DNA of 64,000 bases from an uncultured Candidatus Saccharibacteria bacterium (lineage in GTDB: Bacteria; Patescibacteriota; Saccharimonadia; Saccharimonadales; Saccharimonadaceae): contig CALEXY010000013.1 of assembly GCA_937924995.1 (NCBI GenBank), positions 75,240 through 139,239 of the forward strand. Direction: 5' to 3'. Below, piece after piece: positions 58,666 through 64,000 of this stretch; within the stretch, counting starts at the first letter, position 1; each line of letters opens with the position of its first letter. The position numbers and the translations under genes were made by a program. The notes beneath the pieces were generated by a model. It had not been told where the DNA came from and did no database searches. It worked only from the letters and a program-made list of their open reading frames with translations.

Positions 58666-59798
58666 GAGGGATTTTTTGGAAGGGATTTTTCAGGATCTTT
58701 ATACTGCTACTTGGTGTGGTGACGATTATTCACGGTGGGATATTTTATACGCTTTCGAAATCTTATTTGGCGGAAAAAACAAAAGAAATTAAGCAGACGG
58801 CTGCGGATGTGACGAAAAATTTGGCTGGAAAAAATCGTGAGTATGTGGAGCAGGCTTTGGATTTTTATTCAAGGAGCGGGGAGATTAAAGCTTATCTGAA
58901 AACGCAAAATGTAGAGAATGAGATGAAAGTTTCGGAGCTTTTATCCGTGGATCGGATGAGTGAAAATAACTCGGTGATTATTGAAGAAAAAAGCGTGAAG
59001 CTTAAAAACGAAGAAGAGGCTTTGGTGCAGTTTGTTTCGACGGCAAATTTAGAAAAAGATGCAATTGATTTGAGCTTGAGGTTTTTGCCGGTTACATTGC
59101 TGGGGTCGGTAGTGTTATCGCTGGTGGTGGCAGGGTTTTATGCGAGGCAAGAAACTTTGAGAATGAAGCAAGTGAACTTTGAATTTTTGCGTGGGGCTTC
59201 GCATGAATTGAAAACGCCACTGACTAGCTTGAAGATTGTTTTAGAAAATATGCAATTCAAAGTGGGGAAGTATAAGGATCGGGATTTTTATTTGGAAAAA
59301 TGCGGGGAAATGGTGGATGAACTTGATGCGGGAATTCGAGAATTGCTCTTGATGTCTAAAATGGATAGTTTTGAAAAATCTGAATGGATAAAAATCTCAG
59401 AGGTAGTCGAGGAGTCCTTGAGGCGAAATCAAATTATGGTTGCGGAGAAGAATTTGCAGATGCGAATTGAGGTGGGGGAGCAAAAAATTTGGCTGAATCG
59501 GACGGTCTTATCGATGGTGCTAGCGAATTTAATCGGCAATGCGGTGAAGTATGCGGAGGAGAATGGTATGATTTCGGTGCAGATGCGAGATGAAGTATTA
59601 GAAATTAAAAATTCGTATAGAGCGAGCATTAATGAACAGAGTGGAAGTGGTTTGGGGCTTTACATTGTAAAAAATTTATTGAAACGATATGGTTTGAAAT
59701 ATGAAATTTCTGACTTAGAAAAGAGTTTTAGTTTTAAAATCGATTTTGGAACTTTAAAAAGAAAAAACTCTTGCACAAACAGGGGAATCAAGTTATAA
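58662..59798 (+). CDS. Sensor histidine kinase
   Basis: A 378-residue protein. Helix 1 at about 11-32 and helix 2 at about 140-160 bound an outer sensor region of about 105 residues. The H box FLRGASHELKTPLTSL has His181. The ATPase domain shows NLIGNAVKYAEENG (N box) and GSGLGLYIVKNLL (G2 box); the usual DxGxG loop seems absent or very short before it (IKNSYRASINEQSGSG). It is coupled to the response regulator. The tRNA-Asp promoter lies inside its 3' end. Confidence 0.92.
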   Translation: MRGIFWKGFFRIFILLLGVVTIIHGGIFYTLSKSYLAEKTKEIKQTAADVTKNLAGKNREYVEQALDFYSRSGEIKAYLKTQNVENEMKVSELLSVDRMSENNSVIIEEKSVKLKNEEEALVQFVSTANLEKDAIDLSLRFLPVTLLGSVVLSLVVAGFYARQETLRMKQVNFEFLRGASHELKTPLTSLKIVLENMQFKVGKYKDRDFYLEKCGEMVDELDAGIRELLLMSKMDSFEKSEWIKISEVVEESLRRNQIMVAEKNLQMRIEVGEQKIWLNRTVLSMVLANLIGNAVKYAEENGMISVQMRDEVLEIKNSYRASINEQSGSGLGLYIVKNLLKRYGLKYEISDLEKSFSFKIDFGTLKRKNSCTNRGIKL

Positions 59799-59799
59799 T
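59771..59799 (+). promoter_or_regulatory. tRNA-Asp promoter (TTGCAC-17-TATAAT)
   Basis: A -35 and perfect -10 with 17-base spacing, inside the last codons of the kinase gene. The -10 ends ten bases before the tRNA. Confidence 0.75.
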
Positions 59800-59809
59800 A
59801 TCAAGTAGT

Positions 59810-59886
59810 GGATTCGTAGCTCAGTTGGTTAGAGCGCTGCCCTGTCACGGCAGAGGTCGCGAGTTCGAGTCTCGTCGGATCCGCCA
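59810..59886 (+). tRNA. tRNA-Asp (anticodon GTC)
   Basis: Acceptor GGATTCG / CGGATCC, discriminator G, encoded CCA, anticodon loop CTGTCAC giving GTC. Confidence 0.95.
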
Positions 59887-59889
59887 GAA

Positions 59890-59912
59890 TAAAGCCTTCG
59901 GGCTATTTTTTG
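59890..59912 (+). terminator. Terminator after tRNA-Asp
   Basis: AAAGCC-TTCG-GGCT hairpin with a T run; the UUCG tetraloop makes it stable. Confidence 0.75.
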
Positions 59913-60010
59913 TGGTTTTGAAATAGAGTCTAGTGGAGTTTAGCTAGATTTGAGAATACAAAATGGGGGAAACTTTAAGGAAGTCGATTTTGGGATTTTA
60001 ATTTTTTAAT

Positions 60011-60763
60011 TTAGAGAATTTTTTCGACGATGAATTGAGTGGCGAGGGGCTTTAATTCGCTGAGGATTTTTTCGTCGTCGATAGTGTAGCAAAGAACTGG
60101 ATGATGAGTTTTGAATTTTTGGATGGCAGGTCGATTTAACATGGTTTGATTGACGCTAAGAAAATCTGGTTTGACAAGGCGCCAAATTAGAGGGTTATTG
60201 ACGAAGAAGTCATATTTTTTGGCAAGATCAGAATCATCAGAAAGGAGCAGTCCGACGGGAATTTTAGGATGATGACGTTTAATCCAGTAAATAATGCGTG
60301 GATCAAAACTTTGGAGATAAATTTTCGGGTCACGGTAGCTCTTGAGATATTTTTCGAGCGCAGTGAGCACGGTTTTGCCAAATAGCGGAATATTAGAATT
60401 TCGGGTGATTTTAAGTTCGATGAGAAGGGGGACCTTGGCGTGAACTAAATCGAGAACTTCGGAAAGTGCTGGAATGTGCTGGGTGGTGGTAACGCCGTCA
60501 GAATTAATAAGTTTCAGTTTTTGAAGCGTGGCAAGTTCAGTAGCTTCGAGATTAAAAGATTTTCCAGTGAGACGCTTGGTGTCGTGGTCATGAAAAACTG
60601 CGAGCTGATGATCTTTGGTAAGATGAATGTCCAGTTCGATAGCATAATTCGCGAGCAGGGCACGCTTAAATGCGGAAAGAGAATTTTCGGGAAAATTCTT
60701 GGCGCCTTGATAAGTCCCGTGCATGCCGCGATGAGCGATGAGATCCGAGATGAGGCTCTTCAT
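60011..60763 (-). CDS. Glycerophosphodiester phosphodiesterase
   Basis: A 250-residue TIM-barrel protein from ATG 60763; an upstream in-frame ATG at 60778 overlaps the promoter. LIAHRGMHG and FPENSLSAFKRAL hold the first catalytic His and Glu. IELDIHLTKDHQLAVFHD gives the metal-binding Glu and Asp and the second His. LIELK follows at the expected position. It hydrolyses glycerophosphodiesters to glycerol-3-phosphate and an alcohol. It has no signal peptide, so it acts in the cytoplasm, perhaps on host-derived lipid parts. Confidence 0.9.
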   Translation of the reverse strand: MKSLISDLIAHRGMHGTYQGAKNFPENSLSAFKRALLANYAIELDIHLTKDHQLAVFHDHDTKRLTGKSFNLEATELATLQKLKLINSDGVTTTQHIPALSEVLDLVHAKVPLLIELKITRNSNIPLFGKTVLTALEKYLKSYRDPKIYLQSFDPRIIYWIKRHHPKIPVGLLLSDDSDLAKKYDFFVNNPLIWRLVKPDFLSVNQTMLNRPAIQKFKTHHPVLCYTIDDEKILSELKPLATQFIVEKIL

Positions 60764-60769
60764 GACCTC

Positions 60770-60800
60770 ATTATACATTAAAGGAAAAATAATGTATAAT
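60770..60800. promoter_or_regulatory. Divergent -10 boxes for the GDPD gene and tRNA-Thr
   Basis: Minus-strand TATAAT at 60770-60775 ends six bases before ATG 60763. Plus-strand TATAAT at 60795-60800 ends eight bases before tRNA-Thr. Confidence 0.72.
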
Positions 60801-60808
60801 GTCTCTAT

Positions 60809-60884
60809 GCCATTGTAGCTCAGTTGGTAGAGCAGCTCATTCGTAACGAGCAGGTCACAGGTTCGATCCCTGCCAATGGCTCCA
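60809..60884 (+). tRNA. tRNA-Thr (anticodon CGT)
   Basis: Acceptor GCCATTG / CAATGGC, discriminator T, encoded CCA, anticodon loop TTCGTAA giving CGT. There is one A-C mismatch at the base of the loop (31-39). Confidence 0.93.
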
Positions 60885-60894
60885 TTTTTTTTGT

Positions 60895-60925
60895 AAAAAA
60901 CTCTGACTTTTGGCCAGAGTTTTTA
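60895..60925. terminator. Bidirectional terminator between tRNA-Thr and trxB
   Basis: AAAAACTCTG pairs with CAGAGTTTTT; T runs on both strands serve both convergent units. Confidence 0.82.
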
Positions 60926-60943
60926 GTTTTTTATTCTGAGATT

Positions 60944-61885
60944 TTATTCTGAGATTTGTGAGAGAAATTCGATGGCGGAATTGGCGGCAATGGCACCGTC
61001 GGAAGAGGCGGTGACGAGTTGGCGGAAATTTTTGGAGCGACAGTCACCGGCGGCGAAGAGACCCGCGAGATTAGTAGAACAGATATCGTCGGTAATAATG
61101 AAACCAGATTGATCGAAGAGGAGCAGGCTTTTGAGATTGCTATCTTTGAAGATTTCAGTGAGAGAAGAGAGGCGGCCAATTTCAACAAAGAGGCTGGAAA
61201 CGGGAAGGACTTGTTGATTTTTTAAGATGAGGGAATCGAGATGATTATCTTCATTGGTATGGCAGGCGAGAATTTCTTGATCATAGAGAATTTCGATATT
61301 GGCGGAATTTTTAATTTGTGAAACTAGGGCTTTTTCGGCGGTAAAATGGGAGCGGCGATGAATGAGGAAAACTTTTTGCGCAATATGAGAAAGATAAGAA
61401 GCGGCGAGGAGGGCGGAATTGCCACCACCGACGACGGCGACGGCTTGATTCTGATAAAAGGCGCCGTCACAAGTGGCACAATAGGAAATGCCATGGCCGA
61501 TGAGCTCAGATTCGTTGATGAGATTGAGGCGACGTGGGGTGGTGCCGGTGGCGAGAATTACAGATTTGGCGGTATAGGTTTGATCGCCGGTTAAAGTGAA
61601 ATGGGTAGCGGTTTTTTCGAGATGGTTAATTTTGTCGTAGGTGAGGGAAAGACCGAGAGATTTTAGTTGTTGATAAATTTGCTCAGAAAGTTCGGGGCCA
61701 CTGACTTTGGCAAAACCGGGATAATTTTCAACAATGGGGGCCTCTAAAATTTGACCACCGTAGCCAGCATTTTCGAGTAAAAGGACTTTTTGGTGGTTGC
61801 GCAAAAGATAAAGTGCGGCAGTCATGCCAGCGATACCGGCACCAATGATGGCGACGTCATAAAGTGAGGTGGAGTTTTCGTTCAT
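60944..61885 (-). CDS. trxB: Thioredoxin reductase
   Basis: A 313-residue flavoprotein. The FAD-binding start is YDVAIIGAGIAGMTAALYL, the redox-active pair SYCATCDGAF (about 140-149), the NADPH loop VAVVGGGNSALLAASYLS with HRRSHF, and the C-terminal FAD motif AGLFAAGDCRSKNFRQLVTASSDGAIAA. It reduces thioredoxin with NADPH in the cytoplasm. Thioredoxin itself is not in this window. The -10 TATAAT (61892-61897, minus strand) ends six bases before the ATG. Confidence 0.94.
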   Translation of the reverse strand: MNENSTSLYDVAIIGAGIAGMTAALYLLRNHQKVLLLENAGYGGQILEAPIVENYPGFAKVSGPELSEQIYQQLKSLGLSLTYDKINHLEKTATHFTLTGDQTYTAKSVILATGTTPRRLNLINESELIGHGISYCATCDGAFYQNQAVAVVGGGNSALLAASYLSHIAQKVFLIHRRSHFTAEKALVSQIKNSANIEILYDQEILACHTNEDNHLDSLILKNQQVLPVSSLFVEIGRLSSLTEIFKDSNLKSLLLFDQSGFIITDDICSTNLAGLFAAGDCRSKNFRQLVTASSDGAIAANSAIEFLSQISE

Positions 61886-61891
61886 AAATAT

Positions 61892-61897
61892 ATTATA
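61892..61897 (-). promoter_or_regulatory. -10 box of trxB
   Basis: TATAAT on the minus strand, six bases from the ATG; leaderless arrangement. Confidence 0.65.
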
Positions 61898-61909
61898 GCG
61901 TAAGCGGTG

Positions 61910-61991
61910 AAGAATGTCGCATACCTTTTTTCGGACCGCTCAAGGGCGCTTGCCCAAGCCTATGTCCTCAAAAAGGCAAGACGACATTCTT
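61910..61991. other. Nested 80-base inverted-repeat element
   Basis: Outer arms AAGAATGTCG (61910-61919) and CGACATTCTT (61982-61991) pair perfectly. Inside, CCTTTTT pairs with AAAAAGG, GGAC with GTCC, and GGGC-GCTT-GCCC forms a central hairpin. It lies between trxB and the third BspA-like gene, before that gene's promoter. It may be a small structured RNA, a cruciform or an inverted-repeat element. Confidence 0.6.
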
Positions 61992-62018
61992 TTAATATCA
62001 AAGATTTTATTCTTCTTA

Positions 62019-62027
62019 TGTTAAAAT
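62019..62027 (+). promoter_or_regulatory. Extended -10 promoter of BspA-like gene 3
   Basis: TG-T-TAAAAT ends eight bases before ATG 62036. A near copy stands before the phase-variable gene at 63.87 kb. Confidence 0.6.
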
Positions 62028-62035
62028 ATATACAT

Positions 62036-63805
62036 ATGCAAAGCCAAAAATCGCATTCTTCCAAATTATTTTTGTTGAAAACCATTTTCGTAGTGGGTGC
62101 TGGTTTTTGTGCTGCATTTCTTGGTTTAAGTATTAATACTAATGAAGCTTCGGCTCTCTTCGCTCCGACTCTTTCAGCCTCGGTAGATAATACTGCAGCT
62201 TCGGTCAATGGCAATCAGGTGATAAATAGTACAAATAAAACCACGGAAATTCCTTTAAATCTTATCGTAAACACAAATAATAAAACTGGTTATACAGCAA
62301 CTCTAAATTCAGAAACCGATGAAACGGCGCTAGTGAATACTGATTCTACGACTAATGCGAAAATCAATTCGATTTCCTCCGCTGGGTTACTAGGAAATTT
62401 TTCCAATAACACCTGGGGTGTGAAGGTCGGTGGTAATACTAATTTTTCGCCAATTCCGAAACTCACTACTCCAATGAATGTTATGCAAACAACCAGCAAG
62501 ACCAACGGCAGCGAAGCAAATAGTATTGAAATTGGCATGAAATTAGGTGATAATCTTGAAAGTGGCAGATACACAAATAAGTTAGTATTTTCGATATTAA
62601 CCAATAATTATGAACATATCGCCATCATGACTGAAGGCCCGGATTTTAATACAAAACTAAAAGCCTTGGAAACTACCACAAATAAAATCGAGCGCTTTAA
62701 GAAGAGTACCGTAGCACCAGCCGCTTCTATGAACGCCGTGAATATTGATGATGAAGAATCCGACTATGAAATTATGCTTTGGTTAGACCCGAGCGACAAG
62801 ACGGCTTATTATTATGCTGAAGCGGAAAAGGTTTACCTAAACAGAGATAGTAGCAAGATGTTCAATTCAGAATCTCTTGAACAAAAAATAAGAAATGTCT
62901 TAGAGATAGATCTCTCCAACTTTGACACCTCCAAGGTGGAGGATATGCATTGGATGTTTGATGGTATGCATAGTCTCACTACGCTTGGTCTCTCTAACTT
63001 TGACACTTCCAAGGTGACGAATATGCATGTTATGTTTCATGATATGCGTAATCTTACTACACTTAACCTTTCTAATTTTGACACTTCCAATGTGACGGAT
63101 ATGAGCTATATGTTTGCTCACATGCATAGTCTCACTACGCTTAATCTCTCTAACTTTGACACTTCCAAGGTGACAAATATGTACGCTATGTTTCATGATA
63201 TGCGTAATCTTACTACACTTAACCTTTCTAACTTCAACACTTCCAATGTGGCGGATATGGGCTATATGTTTGCTCACATGCATAGTCTCACTACGCTTAA
63301 CCTTTCTAATTTCGACACTTCCAATGTGACGAATATGCACGCTATGTTTAATGATATGCGTAATCTCACTACCCTTAATCTATCTAACTTCGACACTTCC
63401 AATGTGACGAATATGGGCTATATGTTTTGTGGTATGCGTAATCTCACCACTCTTAATCTCTCTAATTTCGATACCTCGAAGGTGACAGATATGAGTGATA
63501 TGTTTTCTGATATGTTTAATCTTACTTCGCTCGATATTTCCAATTTTGGCACTTCCAATGTGACAAAAATGAATCGGATGTTCTTACTTCCAAATGGATA
63601 TGAGTACAATGATAAACTAGAAAAAATATATGTGAACAATGATTTTAATACATCTAAACTTGCAGAATTTTCAGATATGTTTGTAAACCGCAAGAAACTC
63701 CGGGGCGGTAACGGTTCTTATCTTCCTAATCCATCTACTGCGGATAAAACTTGGCTCCGGGTGGATCGACCGGGGGTGCAGGGTTACTTCACGAGAAAAT
63801 CTTAA
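62036..63805 (+). CDS. BspA-like surface protein 3 with 78-bp repeats
   Basis: A 589-residue exported protein from ATG 62036; a longer reading from GTG 61907 crosses the promoter and hairpin and is rejected. The signal peptide covers about 1-40 (ASA junction). The N-terminal domain (about 40-200) is shared with the protein at 49.9 kb. Nine 26-residue repeats (about 285-525) have very similar 78-base DNA units, alternating in two types. The cap is KLRGGNGSY and TWLRVDRPGVQGYFTRKS. Codon use is richer in C-ending codons than in neighbouring genes, which may mean transfer or high expression. It is likely a host- or neighbour-binding adhesin. Confidence 0.87.
   Translation: MQSQKSHSSKLFLLKTIFVVGAGFCAAFLGLSINTNEASALFAPTLSASVDNTAASVNGNQVINSTNKTTEIPLNLIVNTNNKTGYTATLNSETDETALVNTDSTTNAKINSISSAGLLGNFSNNTWGVKVGGNTNFSPIPKLTTPMNVMQTTSKTNGSEANSIEIGMKLGDNLESGRYTNKLVFSILTNNYEHIAIMTEGPDFNTKLKALETTTNKIERFKKSTVAPAASMNAVNIDDEESDYEIMLWLDPSDKTAYYYAEAEKVYLNRDSSKMFNSESLEQKIRNVLEIDLSNFDTSKVEDMHWMFDGMHSLTTLGLSNFDTSKVTNMHVMFHDMRNLTTLNLSNFDTSNVTDMSYMFAHMHSLTTLNLSNFDTSKVTNMYAMFHDMRNLTTLNLSNFNTSNVADMGYMFAHMHSLTTLNLSNFDTSNVTNMHAMFNDMRNLTTLNLSNFDTSNVTNMGYMFCGMRNLTTLNLSNFDTSKVTDMSDMFSDMFNLTSLDISNFGTSNVTKMNRMFLLPNGYEYNDKLEKIYVNNDFNTSKLAEFSDMFVNRKKLRGGNGSYLPNPSTADKTWLRVDRPGVQGYFTRKS
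62907..63530 (+). repeat. Array of eight 78-bp repeats
   Basis: Each unit encodes LSNF(D/N)TS(K/N)V-x-(D/N)M-x-x-MF and LTTLN. Units with MHS and MRN endings alternate, giving a 156-bp higher-order period in the middle of the array. Confidence 0.85.
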
Positions 63806-63871
63806 ATTACCATAGGGAATTAATAATGCTTTTGGTTTTTCTGAAGAACCTTATGATAAAATAATATACAT

Positions 63872-64000
63872 ATGATTAGCCAAAAATCACAACGACCGAA
63901 TCTCACGGGGGGGGGTGGTTTAGCTGGGAATTAAAGTTTCTCGGGTTATTTTTGGCGTTAGTTTCTTGTTTGAATTTAGTTTTTAGTAATAATTCTTTTG
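63872..64000 (+). CDS. Start of a fourth surface gene with a G9 tract (out of frame as sequenced)
   Basis: ATG 63872 follows a TGATAAAAT promoter nearly identical to that of BspA-like gene 3, and the first codons (MISQKSQ) resemble its MQSQKSH start. A run of nine G at 63907-63915 follows. As sequenced the frame stops at TAA 63932 after 20 residues. With one more G (or two fewer) the frame stays open to the window edge and reads WFSWELKFLGLFLALVSC then LNLVFSNNSF, a hydrophobic export signal. With eight G it stops at once. So the gene looks phase-variable and is off here. Sequencing error in the tract is the alternative. Confidence 0.6.

Noticed and set aside
61907..62035. A 43-residue N-terminal extension of BspA-like gene 3 from a GTG start
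   Set aside because: It runs through the inverted-repeat element and the promoter, and would put the signal peptide in the interior of the protein.
62900..63340. A 146-codon open frame on the minus strand inside BspA-like gene 3, rich in His and Ile
   Set aside because: It is the mirror of the 78-bp repeats. Open antisense frames follow from their repetitive codons, and no start signal or signal peptide is present.
62907..63530. A possible CRISPR or satellite array
   Set aside because: The 78-bp units are translated in frame as 26-residue BspA repeats in a gene with signal peptide and cap.

Overview
The window looks like a piece of a reduced, AT-rich genome from the Candidate Phyla Radiation (Patescibacteria), most likely a Candidatus Saccharibacteria (TM7) lineage. 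The reasons are the many small two-helix type IV secretion pilins, a complete type IV pilus assembly locus, BspA-like leucine-rich surface proteins, ThyX in place of ThyA, and short intergenic spaces. TGA is used as a stop (for example the ATGA overlap at 4488-4491), so the code is the standard bacterial one, which argues against Gracilibacteria/Absconditabacteria. The phylum call is an inference from gene content.

Layout. 1-4.9 kb: a VirB6/TrbL-like membrane protein (cut by the window edge) divergent from six tandem VirB2/TrbC-like pilin genes. 5-10 kb: Hsp20, a ComF-like phosphoribosyltransferase, a seventh pilin, three tRNAs (two Ser, one Arg) with unusual downstream repeats, and a priming glycosyltransferase. 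10-19.9 kb: HIT protein and ValRS, a gene-poor stretch with a transposase remnant, ThyX, a 1054-residue BspA-like protein, TsaD. 19.9-24.5 kb: MacB-like ABC exporter divergent from a LytR-CpsA-Psr protein. 24.5-36.7 kb: tRNA-Ser(GGA) with tandem tail modules, CTP synthase, ArgRS-oligoribonuclease, MscL, primase, a low-complexity protein, RpoD, an eighth pilin, a diacylglycerol-kinase-like enzyme. 36.7-45 kb: pilM-N-O-(accessory)-B-T-C. 45-49.8 kb: RNase HI, CYTH protein, DUF4868/KwaB-like protein, ZnuABC. 49.9-64 kb: a second BspA-like protein, PH-domain and PpiC foldase proteins, MBL hydrolase, methyltransferase, tRNA-Gly, an ABC exporter with a two-component system, tRNA-Asp and tRNA-Thr, GDPD, thioredoxin reductase, a third BspA-like protein, and the start of a fourth surface gene carrying a G9 tract.

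How the genes fit together. Much of the window serves the cell surface and contact with a host or neighbour: T4SS-type pilins, type IV pilus motors, exported repeat adhesins, LCP ligase, priming glycosyltransferase, a membrane-anchored foldase and an ABC/two-component module resembling envelope-stress sensors. The rest is core information processing (ValRS, ArgRS, DnaG, RpoD, Orn, TsaD, eight tRNAs with encoded CCA) and limited nucleotide metabolism (ThyX, PyrG).

Main observations. (1) Three tRNA loci are followed by reiterated modules that repeat the tRNA 3' end with CCA, each followed by a hairpin; in the Ser modules an internal GCGAAGC-capped hairpin shows compensatory stem changes. (2) A G9 tract near the start of a surface gene at 63.9 kb leaves it out of frame, while one more G opens a hydrophobic export signal. 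(3) A 37-bp tandem duplication has fused an ABC ATPase gene to its permease. (4) The primase zinc-finger region has lost all four metal ligands. (5) PilO and its neighbour each carry a cysteine-bracketed EF-hand loop. (6) At least fourteen genes have a -10 hexamer 6-8 bases before the start codon, implying leaderless mRNAs.
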